Assembly: GCA_036897485.1 (NCBI GenBank)
Contig: JAYMTF010000148.1
Location: forward strand, 1-49,767
Length of the DNA: 49,767 nucleotides
Origin: Pelargonium nanum
Lineage: Eukaryota; Streptophyta; Magnoliopsida; Geraniales; Geraniaceae
Direction of reading: 5' to 3'
Below, piece after piece: positions 38,401 through 47,608 of the stretch (positions within the stretch are counted from its first letter, which is position 1; each line of letters opens with the position of its first letter). The notes beneath the pieces were generated by a model. The model was not told the DNA's origin. It worked only from the letters and a program-made list of their open reading frames with translations, and did no database searches. The position numbers were made by a program, and so were the translations under genes.

Positions 38401-39613
38401 TCTAAATCAAATTACAAACACACCCTTTCATATCCATCATATAACATTATAACTACTGTCCTCAGTTTCTACAAACACCCTAGTGAATTCATCATAAAAC
38501 TACTACACAGACATTTCAAAATCGAAACTTTTACACAAAAATGCAAGTTCCAACATCAACTTACAATCTTAGTACCTATCATCGAGCTTCTTGTAATCAA
38601 ATGCTTGAGAAAATCATCATAAAACTACTCTCCTCCGTTTCTACAAACAATTCAACATCTAAATCAAACTACAAACACGCCCTTTTGAATTCGTCGTCTA
38701 ACTGCCATCCTCCGTTTCAACATCTAAATCAAATTATAAACACACCCTTTCAAAAATTCTACATATTGCTGTCCTCCGTCTCTAAAAACAATTCAACCTC
38801 TGAATCAAATTACAAACACACCCTTTCAAATTCATCACATAACATTATAACTCCTATCCTCAGTTTCTACAAACAATGCAGCATTTAGCTCAGTTTCCAA
38901 AACACCCTAGTTATTTCATCATAAAACTACTACACAAACATTTCAAAATCGAAACTCATACACAAAAATGCAAGTTCCAATATCAACTTACAATCATAGT
39001 ACCGATCCTCGAGCTTCTTGTACCCAAATGCTTGCGGAAAATCAATCGGCCGGCCCGGCGGGTACGGCCTCTGCTTGAACCCCCAGAGCCCAAAAAAGAA
39101 CTGTCTCGTGAAATCCCAGAACTTGTCATCACTAACCTCGTCCTCGTATATACTCTTCCTCGGCACCGGCCGTCCGTCGAACCCGACAACGTTCGGCACG
39201 TCCCTCCACAGCTTCCAGTCCTCAAAATGGTACGGCCTCTTGTTCTTCGCCACCGCCTCCGCATTGAGATCATCGGAAATCTCCTCCGCTCGGCGCAGGA
39301 ACTTTAAAAGCGGATTGGACTCGATCTCTTCGAGCTCCTCCTTAGTTGGATTGTGCTCTTTTTCGAGCGTTTTTGCTTCGTTTTCTAGAACCTTCTCGAC
39401 TTCTGGTGCGTGCCTGTGATCGGGCCTGTACTTGCACTCGTGCTCGTACTGGTCCATCATGGTGGTTTCGGGTCGGACCATTATCGGCTTCTCGGGATGT
39501 TTCGGGTTCTTTTTTGGAACCGAGAGCCACGGCCACTTGATTGCAGCGAAATTGGGCTCGTTTTGGGGTTTGTTGAACCAGCCATCGAAGGGGTTGAAAT
39601 TGATTGACGCCAT
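35457..39613 (-). CDS. TIC56: TIC56, chloroplast inner-envelope translocon component
   Basis: Five coding exons read leftward: 39613-38992, 37568-37371, 36982-36700, 36495-36333 and 35645-35457; GT-AG, 484 residues. Recognised by the start MASINFNPFDGWFNKP, by FDGRPVPRKS, FWDFTRQFFFGLWGF and YPPGRPIDFPQAFGYKK, and by the GYF_2-like segment (about 212-262, from YFYKDRLGRTRGP to DEWAPISMVNGL). Further on come VWPGVRTPSHAMFLWASG and the end STYTTGPPY. TIC56 is a subunit of the 1-MDa TIC complex (with TIC214, TIC100 and TIC20-I) and has been tied to plastid ribosome assembly. Arabidopsis TIC56 is about 527 residues with a strongly acidic tail, as I recall; this one ends earlier with a basic KKRRAYLDKMRGKGEEY. 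Intron 1 holds a minisatellite and a duplicated exon end. Confidence 0.93.
35690..36130. other. Probable transposon fragment in TIC56 intron 4
   Basis: The stretch is unlike the surrounding AT-rich intron. It ends near 35975 in CACAAATTGCCAACAACTCTA, which resembles an inverted hAT-like terminus. I could not find the other end or a target duplication. Confidence 0.35.
37800..38930. repeat. Minisatellite array in TIC56 intron 1
   Basis: Imperfect units of roughly 60-85 bases recur many times. They are built from CTACAAACAATTCAACATC, TAAATCAAATTACAAACACA, CCCTTTCAAATTCATCA and ACTACTCTCCTCCG. Units near 38280-38480 and 38620-38870 are most alike. Unit number cannot be fixed by eye. Confidence 0.8.
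38488..38612 (-). pseudogene. Duplicated TIC56 exon-1 end (dead pseudo-exon)
   Basis: 38488-38612 repeats 38915-39045 at an offset of 427 bases. On the minus strand it contains a copy of the last 40-odd bases of exon 1, its splice donor (TGTAAGTTG, GT at 38564-38563) and the first intron bases. The copy of the reading frame gives QAFDYKKLDDRY followed by TAA where the real exon has a Tyr codon (TAT). So it cannot extend the protein, yet it keeps a good donor. Confidence 0.85.
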
Positions 39614-41225
39614 TGATGAGAGCTTGGTGATGAGCTAGGGTTTTGGGTATGGGTTTTTGGGTTCAGGACGCCATGGAAGTGTGAGCTGAGCTCAGTGAAC
39701 TGAATTGGATATGTGAAAATGGACGGAGAAAACGACTTGTCGTAAGCGGGAGATTGTATGTGGGCTTTGGGCCCTACAATTGAGCTAGTATTGGGCCGAC
39801 ATATGAGACACCATTTTATGGGCTAAGGCTGGGCCTACCAAAATTTGTAATATATAATCGTGTCGGTCGTGTCCGAATGTGTTGTGTTGTGTTAATCCGA
39901 CCTGTTAAGTTAAACATGTAATATTTGTATTCTAATATGATTACTAAACTCGTCGTGTTCGTGTTGATTCATATAACACACAATTAAACTTCAACATGAC
40001 ACAAACACGACATGCATACATGAATTGTTAATTCTACTTTTTTTTTATTTGATCGGCAACAATTCCAGACAGGAAAAATAAATAGTCCAATTTACAGCTC
40101 CAAAGTTGTTGATTGTTGTTTGTTAAGTGCACGAATGTGCAAAATCACAATTTACATTTTCGTGAATGCAATAAATATGCTGATTTCAAGGTTTTCTTAA
40201 GGAAACTGTTTATGCGTGTTTTCGTGTGTTCACTTGCATTGTTTTGTTCGTTTGTTTGTTTTCTTTTCGAAATACAAATTTCCCGTGTTCGATTCACTTG
40301 AAAATTCTACGTTATTTTATTTGTCTTCATTATCTATTAGTTTGTGAGCAACGTGTCTACCAAATGAGATTGATTCTAGTAGTTATATCGCTTCTATACT
40401 TTGTTTCCGCTCGTTGATTTTTTTTTCTTCATTACGAGTCAAAAAGCTTTGTTTGGGACCGGAAAAAATCAAGAAAAGAGAGACTTGGCTGTTGTCACTA
40501 ACAAAATCAAAAGATACTCTTACTATATAGAAACTATAGGAATCTTATGACCTTATAGTTATCAACTCAATACCAAATTATGAGCAATTTGCTTATGGAT
40601 ATCAATTTCTTGCTATAAACAAAATTTCCCATTAAGAGAATGGTGTATGAAAAGAAATGTAAAAGTTGAAAAGTCACTCAAATAACTACTAAATTGACAC
40701 AATGACAACTGAATTCTTTTTCAAAATTACAAGTCTCTATCTCATGACATTGAAGTTACCAATACGTTCAAGATAAACCAAGTTTCAATCAGAAAAACGA
40801 CATTCACAGTATTGAGAAGTAAACGATATTCAAAACTACAATACTAGGAGCCTCAACGGCGAATCTAAAGGTGCTCACAAGCGGGTGGGATGATTTTGGT
40901 GGTTCTATCCGCATTTTACGAGTTAGAGATTTAGAATCTTTGTGCCCCGTGGTTCAAAGCGGAAGGGGTAGTTTGAGCCCAAACAATGGTTATTGGATGA
41001 GACTCAGTAAGGATACAAAGAAAATGAATCCGGGCGGACAGTCTACATCCATAAATTCATTGAGACATATATGAATATTAAAACATGAGGTGTCATTACC
41101 TCAATGTTTTGACTGACTGTCAACCCATAACATGGGAATGAAGTGACATTTGTTGCCAAGACTTAGATCACTTGTGCACAGTATATATGCTGTGTGCACT
41201 ATTCATATCACATTGGACTAAAAAA
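39614..41225. other. Spacer between TIC56 and GILT promoters
   Basis: The left end is the TIC56 promoter, with several TGGGCC/GGGCCC site II type motifs between 39760 and 39840. About 39858-40038 holds hAT-like sequence with a right terminus GAATTGTTAATTCTA and GTGTTGTGTTGTG-rich interior. The remainder has no supported gene; a 67-codon frame at 40871 is unsupported. Confidence 0.5.
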
Positions 41226-42853
41226 ATGGCTAATAACCAATTACCAAGTTTCTTTCTTGTTGCTGTTGTGGTGTTCTCTGTAGCATCTTCACCATCTTTT
41301 GCTGCAAGAGATCAAGAAAAAGCTATGCTTGAGCCTGCAGATAGTGTTACTATGTCTGTGTACTATGAGACTCTGTGTCCATACTGTGCACACTTCATAG
41401 TGAATCATCTGGTGCAGCTGTTTCAGTTGGGTCTCGACTCCATTGTCAATCTTAGGATGATACCTTGGGGCAATTCTTGGATTAATCCGGACGGTTCGAT
41501 CAGTTGTCAGGTAATTAACATTGTATCAACATCAAATTCATTTGGGTTAAGCTTCTATTTTTCTATGTAGTTACATTTCATGATGTCCCAAGTTTTCTTG
41601 AACAACGAACTTAGAGCTGACAATTCGAGTTTCAGGTCAGGGTAAGAGTTTTTCGAATACGGGTTAAAAAGACCCAACTTGGCAACTTAAGCTCTACCAC
41701 AAGTAGGACCTGAAACTCGATACATATTTTTGTGGGTTTGATTAGGCCTTTTCTAACTCGAACCCAGAAAAAATAACGAAAGTTTGAATTGTCAGCTCTA
41801 CCACCAAGACTTATTGATAAAGATAGCGTTAAACAGAGAGGGAAATGAGAGAGAGCATTTCATGGTTATAATACACTGTTTCAAGTTTTGCAGCATGGTG
41901 AAAGTGAATGCTTCCTAAATGCTATCGAAGCCTGCACCATCTCTACTTATCCTGACGTGGTAAGGCCATTCAAGAACACACAGAACAAAACGTTACGCTT
42001 ATAGGTCAGTAGGATAAAAATTCACGGAGATTTGTTAATGCAGGAAGAACATTTCGGTTTTATCCACTGCATTGAGTATCACATCTTGCACAACAAGAGC
42101 AGCGAGTGGCAAAAATGTTTTGAAACAGCGGGGCTGAGTGACGGTCCAATTGAATGCTACACAAGTGGCGATGCAAATGTGGTTTGTGTTTCACAGTGAC
42201 TGTTTTGAGTTTTGGTTTTGAGCTTATGAACACTGAACTCATAGTCTCATGAATGTTCACATATGATGCAGATTGAAGAAAAATATGCAAATGAAACTGC
42301 TCAACTGAACCCGCCACATACATTTGTGCCGTGGGTGGTAGTGAATAATCAGCCATTGGAAGATGTTAGTTCAAGACAAACCCTATACTGCAAAAACTTG
42401 ACTATTTTTCGAAAAAAAATTGCAGCGCATTGCGACAAACAAACTTTGTCGCGAAAAGTGCGTCGCATAGCTAGTGACTTCAAAATCTTGTTGCACACTT
42501 ATCTCATAGATGAGAGATTGCGACAAATTTTTGGATTCGCTGCCTATGCTACAAAGGGGTTTTGCTTCAAGAGCTGTTCGTCGCAATCTTTTGACGAATC
42601 AGGCTGTTGCAAACTGACCTTTTTCTTACTGACAAGGCTTCAAGCCTTGAACCCTATATGATTCACATATTAACCAATTCTAGTTTTATCAATGCAGGAT
42701 TATAGAAATTTTATCACCTATGTGTGCAATGCTTACGAAGGCGAGCGCGTACCTGATGTTTGCATATCACTTCCTTTTGATAACAACCGTACGAGCAAAA
42801 GGCGAAGTCCACCAATAGGGCTTGACCAGGCGAATACCACCAATAGAGCTTGA
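41226..42853 (+). CDS. GILT-family thiol reductase
   Basis: Five coding exons: 41226-41510, 41894-41959, 42044-42181, 42272-42364 and 42698-42853; GT-AG, 245 residues. Residues 1-26 are a signal peptide (hydrophobic LVAVVVFSVASS, cleavage after SFA likely). The active-site pair is CPYC at 51-54. The GILT signature CQHGxxECxxNxxxxC is complete at 94-109, spanning the first splice junction. In animals GILT reduces disulfides in lysosomes; plant members such as Arabidopsis OSH1 are secretory or vacuolar and less well known. Possible N-glycosylation sites are NKS, NET, NRT and NTT. The C-terminus is polar and poorly conserved. Intron 1 holds a hAT-like MITE and intron 4 a CACTA-like remnant. Confidence 0.94.
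41612..41800. mobile_element. hAT-like MITE in GILT intron 1
   Basis: A 189-bp element whose ends are the same 15 bases, TAGAGCTGACAATTC, in inverted orientation. It is the cleanest pair of termini of this family in the window. The 8-bp flanks (AACGAACT and CCACCAAG) do not match, so the target duplication is lost or the ends were altered. Confidence 0.8.
42387..42632. mobile_element. Possible CACTA-like remnant in GILT intron 4
   Basis: The left end TACTGCAAAAACTTGAC and the right end TTTTTCTTACTG loosely match CACTGCAAGAAAA-type CACTA termini. The interior holds palindromic GCGACAAA / TTTGTCGC phrases (near 42438-42456 and again at 42510) typical of such elements. The TIRs are imperfect and no 3-bp duplication was confirmed. 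Confidence 0.4.
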
Positions 42854-43229
42854 CCGTCATTAGCAGCAGCTGCTGAGGAAAAAGCTCCTGCATCAGAAGA
42901 AAGTGTTAGCGACATATCAGTTGAGCGTCAAACCTAAACTCAACTGTCTCAGTGCGGCTATAAATAAAGATTTGAGCAGCTGATTCCATAGCTAGCTTTC
43001 TAATAGTATAACTGTATAAACGTTAAGGGATCGTAATAGGTAGACATAATCGCAAATCACAAAAGACATAAACTGGATTATTTAACTCGCTTGAAGATAC
43101 AAGAAGATTCGATAGTACTTGAATACTGTGTTACAAATACAATCACTGCTTTGAAAAAAGAAAGAATCCACTTCTCGTAAGGCATTGAAGCCCATCTTAG
43201 CATATACAAGGAAGAAAAGTATCCAGTAT
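42854..43229. other. Convergent 3' region, GILT and SPC24
   Basis: Between two genes that end toward each other. Only 3' UTR-like sequence is seen. Confidence 0.6.
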
Positions 43230-45576
43230 CTATCGTGAATTTATCATCTTCCAAATGCTATTACATGTATCAAATTCCGTTATCTTCGTTTGGTCAAATT
43301 CAAATTTCTCAACCACCTTTTTATCCCTATCGACAATATCTGTAATTGGATAAGTTTAAGGAGAAACAAGTTGGAAAAAAATACTAAATATCAGATTATA
43401 ACAGCAGGAATAAAGAAAATTAATAATGAAATAGCTGTGGTTCACAGCATAAGGATACGGCCCAAAACAATGCATTCCTCGTCCAAGTTTGGGATGGTGT
43501 TTGTGACTGAAGCATACATTGAAAGCATCCTCCTGCAGGATCAAAGAAAAGTGGACATTACTTTGTTTTTGTTTTTTAATAAATATTTGCATGATTGAAA
43601 ACACCAAAGCCAAAACTTTCGACCAGACCATATCTGCTGAAAGATTGCATGTAGAGTTCATACAATTCAACTGAAGTAAAGATTAATTTGTCAAAACTGT
43701 TCTATAAGACTGAGAAAGAGCTGAGCGGGCAGTTGTGAAATGAAATTTCAGCTTCTCATTGACACATGGACAGGGCAGTATATCTTAGAGCATGAAATAC
43801 ATTACATTCTTTTCTCAGCATAATAAAGAAAAATGCTTGAAAGCGCACAATGAACATGTAGTACTTACTGTGCCTTCAGCTTGTCTTGCTCAAGTTTCTT
43901 CAGATTTTGCCTTCGTTCTTCCACGGAAATCCTTTGACAATCTAGATCACTAATCTCGTTGCTTATAACTGTGTTGTTGCACAAAAAGAGATATCACTAA
44001 TCAATGTCATTGACATACAACGGGAATCTGATAAATCAAATGATAGTTATATTTAACTTATCTTAGTTCCTCCTTCAGTAAGCTTTCTTTTTCAAGTTCT
44101 TCCTCCAATTCTTTCTGGAGAAGCTCTAGCTCTGCATCATCGGCAACTTCAGCTTTTGCCTCCTCGGTTTTCTGCTTGCACGTGTCTATCTTTTTCTGAT
44201 AATCTGTTTCATAAAAGAACTTGTCAACTGCTTGTCATATTACTACATAGATCGTTCAAAAGACAGAATCTAATTCTTAAAAGAATTGAAAAGAAAATGC
44301 TTAGTCAAAAACCAAACTAGCATCTTCCATCCAAAATAAGAATAACCACACAACACAAGTAACTAATTATTCTAACAATGCTTAACCTGAAAACCCGAGA
44401 ATATGAGCAGAAAATAGAAAAGTCAACAGTACCTTCAACACATAATAAGCACACCAGAACATATAGCACAACAAACCAGCTCTAGAAACAAGAACATTGC
44501 ATCTACCAAACAAAAATCTTACAAACAGAATAAGCATAACCATGCAACACAGTAAACTAATTCTGTCAAAAAATCTTAAAGAATTTACTTCATGATCCCT
44601 AAAAACTGACAATCTGAGCTAGAATAGAAAACCCAAGTGTAACTTTTCAACCCATGAAGAGAAGAAAAAAAACATAACAAAACATGCAACACAACACAAC
44701 ACAACAAACAAGTTCTATAAACAAGAACAAAGGCACCGACCCAAGAAAAAAGAAAGAAAAAAAAAGAGGTCCTTTAAGGTACAAGAATTATCAAAATGCC
44801 AAACACCTGAAAACCCAGTTCAATTCAACGATCTCACACTCATAACTGCCATAAAGAAAATATTGAGTAGCTAAGAGAGACATAAAATTCAAAAAAGTCA
44901 TCTTCCAACTCTGACTAGCATAACAAAACAAATACTAACAATGCTTAACATGAAAACACTAGAATCTGAGCTGAAAATAGAAAGCCCAATTGTATGTATC
45001 TTCAAGCCAGAATAGTCATAACAGAACATATAGCACAACAAACCAGCTCTGGAAACAAGAGCATTGCATCTACCAAACCAAAATCTTCTTAACAGAACAA
45101 GCATAAAAACACAACAAACTAATTCAGCTAACAACTCTTAAGAACTTGCTTCATGATCCCAAGAAACCCAACAACCTGAGCTAGAATTGAAAACCCAATT
45201 GTATCTTCAAACTCGAAAAAAAGCATAACAACACATACAAGTCAACAAATCTACCCAAAAAGAAGGACCTTTAAGGTACAAGAAAGCTCAAAATGCCAAT
45301 CACCTTAAAACCCAGTTCAATTCAACAACCCTACACTCATAATTACCTGAAAGAAACTACCGAGAAGTAGAAATGAGAGGAAAATAAAAAAAACGGACCT
45401 TGAAGCGAGCTCTGGACACTACTGAAATCGGAAAGTGAAGAGGAGTGAATGAATTTGAACTGTTCCAGGCACTGCGTCAAGCTCGCCACGTCCTTGTTGT
45501 CTTTCAGAACCTTCACCAGGTCATCGTTGTAAGAAATTAGCTTCTCCATGTCGATTTTTCCGTACAATTCCCCCAT
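43230..45576 (-). CDS. SPC24: Kinetochore protein SPC24 (MUN-like)
   Basis: Five coding exons read leftward: 45576-45399, 44203-44062, 43970-43869, 43532-43459 and 43339-43230; 201 residues. Parts: MGELYGKIDMEKLISYNDD, a long coiled coil (about 60-140) with ELELLQKELEEELEKE, then LSMYASVTNTIPNLDEE and the globular end GHIVDRDKKVVEKFEFD to CNSIWKMIN. This is the plant Spc24 of the NDC80 complex, which joins kinetochores to microtubules; Arabidopsis MUN (At3g08880) is the likely orthologue from memory. The reading frame upstream of 45576 contains only TTG, so this ATG is chosen. Introns 1, 3 and 4 are GT-AG. Intron 2 (44061-43971) begins ATAAGT and ends AC, with no usable GT, yet the protein is fully conserved across it. 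Confidence 0.92.
43971..44061 (-). other. AT-AC intron of SPC24 (U2-type donor)
   Basis: On the minus strand the 91-nt intron reads AG/ATAAGTTAAA at the 5' end and CAACAC/AGTT at the 3' end. Joining AG to A restores an Arg codon (residue 107), and VISNEISDLDCQR follows in frame. The 5' site matches the U2-type ATAAGT form and not the U12 form ATATCCTT; no TCCTTAAC branch site is seen. The nearest GT would bring in a TAA stop. Confidence 0.75.
44376..45347. repeat. Tandem segmental duplication in SPC24 intron 1
   Basis: About 44376-44851 and 44937-45347 share many blocks in order: AACAATGCTTAAC, ACATATAGCACAACAAACCA, GCATTGCATCTACCAAAC, TTTAAGGTACAAGAA and AAAACCCAGTTCAATTCAAC. Differences and indels are scattered, so the event is old. 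It explains the length of this intron. Confidence 0.85.
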
Positions 45577-45800
45577 TTTTGTGCGGTCTAGGGCTCTTGC
45601 TCTCAAAGTTCCAGTAAGAGGGAAAATGTGGAGTTTGATTTTTTTGGCGTTTTCTCGGGAACCAAACAGGTTTTTATTTTAGCTTTTAGTATTGGGCCTC
45701 AGTTTGGGCTTCACTGGCCCATATAAATAGATCTGTTCTGTATCCGGTTTGAACCGGCAAATGTAACATCCGGTTGAGATAATTTGGTCCAAACGTGTGA
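45577..45800 (-). promoter_or_regulatory. SPC24 promoter region
   Basis: Site II type motifs (TGGGCC, GGCCCA) lie at about 45690-45720. A TTTGGCGT at about 45650 is one base off an E2F site (TTTSSCGC), which would suit a cell-cycle gene; this is weak evidence. Confidence 0.35.
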
Positions 45801-46990
45801 ATTTTAATTTATAAGTATTTTATTTTATTATAAGTGTATTCTTAAATATAATTTTTATTTCTCTTGTACAATTCATTTTATTTTACTCCCCGGCCACTCA
45901 TGAGTCGCCACATCGTCCACTTTGGTTTGTACGCTTAATTACTCTAAACATAATAGAGGAGAATACGGGTGACTATAAGCAATCACCCTCCAGGTGTGAC
46001 ATCCTAATATCCATGTGTGGTGGACGTGACGTGACATTGTTCGTCTTATTGAATACAGGGTGCGTTATGTGATATATCTACGGGCACAAACTGTGGGGAT
46101 TGAACTTTCATTGTGATTATGTATCAAATACGAGACTTAGTTGGGAAGGTTAAGTGCTATTGATGAACTTCATATACGAGGGAGGTCTATAAGAGTCTTA
46201 AGAAGTTTTGAAGTACTCGTTCAAAGTGGTCAAGTGTGTGGCACAAACCAAACAGACGAACAATCAAATATCCAGTACAAGAGGTTGGTTGACATGGCCT
46301 CACGTGACACTGTAGTGCCATACTTAGTCAAATTCCATATAAAACGTGGTACAAAACGCATGGGACAAATAGAAAGAACTAGTGAGCATGTGAGTCTTGT
46401 TTGAATGGGCATGGCGTTTGAGCAAAATCGTGCAAGCCATCACAATCTCACCTGAAGTTGCAACCCAAGATTTAGTAGACTCCCACTAGCTTGGGCAAGG
46501 AGCGTACATACGAGAAGTGAAAGTGTAAAATCTGACGTGCACAATATATGGCCTTGTTGGAAATCCTTTGTGGTTGGATGAAAGCTTCTTGGTGAACTCT
46601 AGGAGATTGGGCGTGCACAACATCAAGAGGTGTGCGGTTGTAGCAATCATGCCCTTTCCTAATGGTTTTCATGACAAACAATTTTGGCATGCTCGTCGGG
46701 TCGATTGAGGTGTTGTTCCTATGAGTGTATTTTTAAATGATATTTTTGGGCGAGGCACTCGAGTGATTTTTCTTAAAAAAGCTTATCATACAATTTTCTT
46801 CCTTATTTTTGCCCGTCCGCATGACTTAATATTTGAATTTTCGAGTGTTAAGATAGATTTTTAGTACACGTGTTATAAACAAATTATTTACTTCATGAAA
46901 TTCAAATATTTTAAATTATGGATATGAGTTATTTGAATATTCAAACTCTACAAATTCAATCAATCCAACATTTTAACTACTTATCCTGAA
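45801..46990. other. Spacer before the E1 gene, probably transposon-derived in part
   Basis: About 45990-46700 is less AT-rich than its flanks and has no stop-free frame with splice support. It resembles LTR or other retrotransposon debris, but I saw no paired ends, primer site or protein motif. The rest is plain AT-rich spacer. Confidence 0.4.
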
Positions 46991-47233
46991 AAATAAACGA
47001 ACCAGCCCAAGATATCCCAAACCGGTTTAGAATAAGGCGAGACCAGCAACCAATCACAACCCGACCCACCTCTCTCTTTCTCTCACAGCCATTTTCACAA
47101 ACACATGCCAGACCTAAAAGCTCTTCACAGTCCTCACTCTTCTCTCTCAATCCCAACCCTCGCTCGCACCCACACCCACTCTCAACTGCGTCTCCGTCGC
47201 GACCGTCGCCTCACAACCTCTGTGTTATCATCG

Positions 47234-47595
47234 GTACGCTCTATTCTCTTATTGTTTATTCATCATTTCCCATTAGTCTTAGCTCGATTGCTATGCATGT
47301 GAAAAAAAGAAAAAAACCCAGAAAATGATCGGACCCAGATGATGAAATAGATTATAATCGATGCAAAAGGTTGATGGTAGAAATGGGTTTTTGTAAATTT
47401 TTGTTGGGTTGCCGAGAAAATCGAGAAAATGTTGAGGATTATTGTTTTTGTTTGTTACTGTTTTGATTGTGTTTTTGGTTTTGATTTTGTCATGTGTTTG
47501 TAGTGACTGAAGTTGTGATTAGTGTTTTTGTTGTTGTAACTGAGAGTGTTTTGCATTGTTGTTGATGCATTTCATGGGAATTTGTTTTTGAACAG
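47234..47595 (+). other. Inferred 5' UTR intron of the E1 gene
   Basis: A CT-rich leader (47050-47233) ends in ATCG/GTACGC and the next exon would begin after GAACAG at 47596, 13 bases before the start codon. The T-rich interior fits an intron. The start site is not determined. Confidence 0.55.
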
Positions 47596-47608
47596 TTCAC
47601 TGTTCTAT

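Noticed and set aside
38930-39540. Plus- and minus-strand open frames in the TIC56 first exon region in other frames
   Set aside because: They are shadows; only the frame starting at 39613 matches TIC56.
42263-42661. GILT exon 4 ending as a 132-codon terminal exon
   Set aside because: A proper GT-AG pair leads to the exon at 42698, which adds a further Cys-containing segment in frame; the extension is transposon-like.
43971-44061. U12-type classification of the SPC24 AT-AC intron
   Set aside because: The donor is ATAAGT rather than ATATCCTT and I see no TCCTTAAC-like branch site near the 3' end.
46141-46404. An 87-codon open frame in the spacer before the E1 gene
   Set aside because: No recognisable motif, promoter or splice sites; it sits in what looks like transposon debris.
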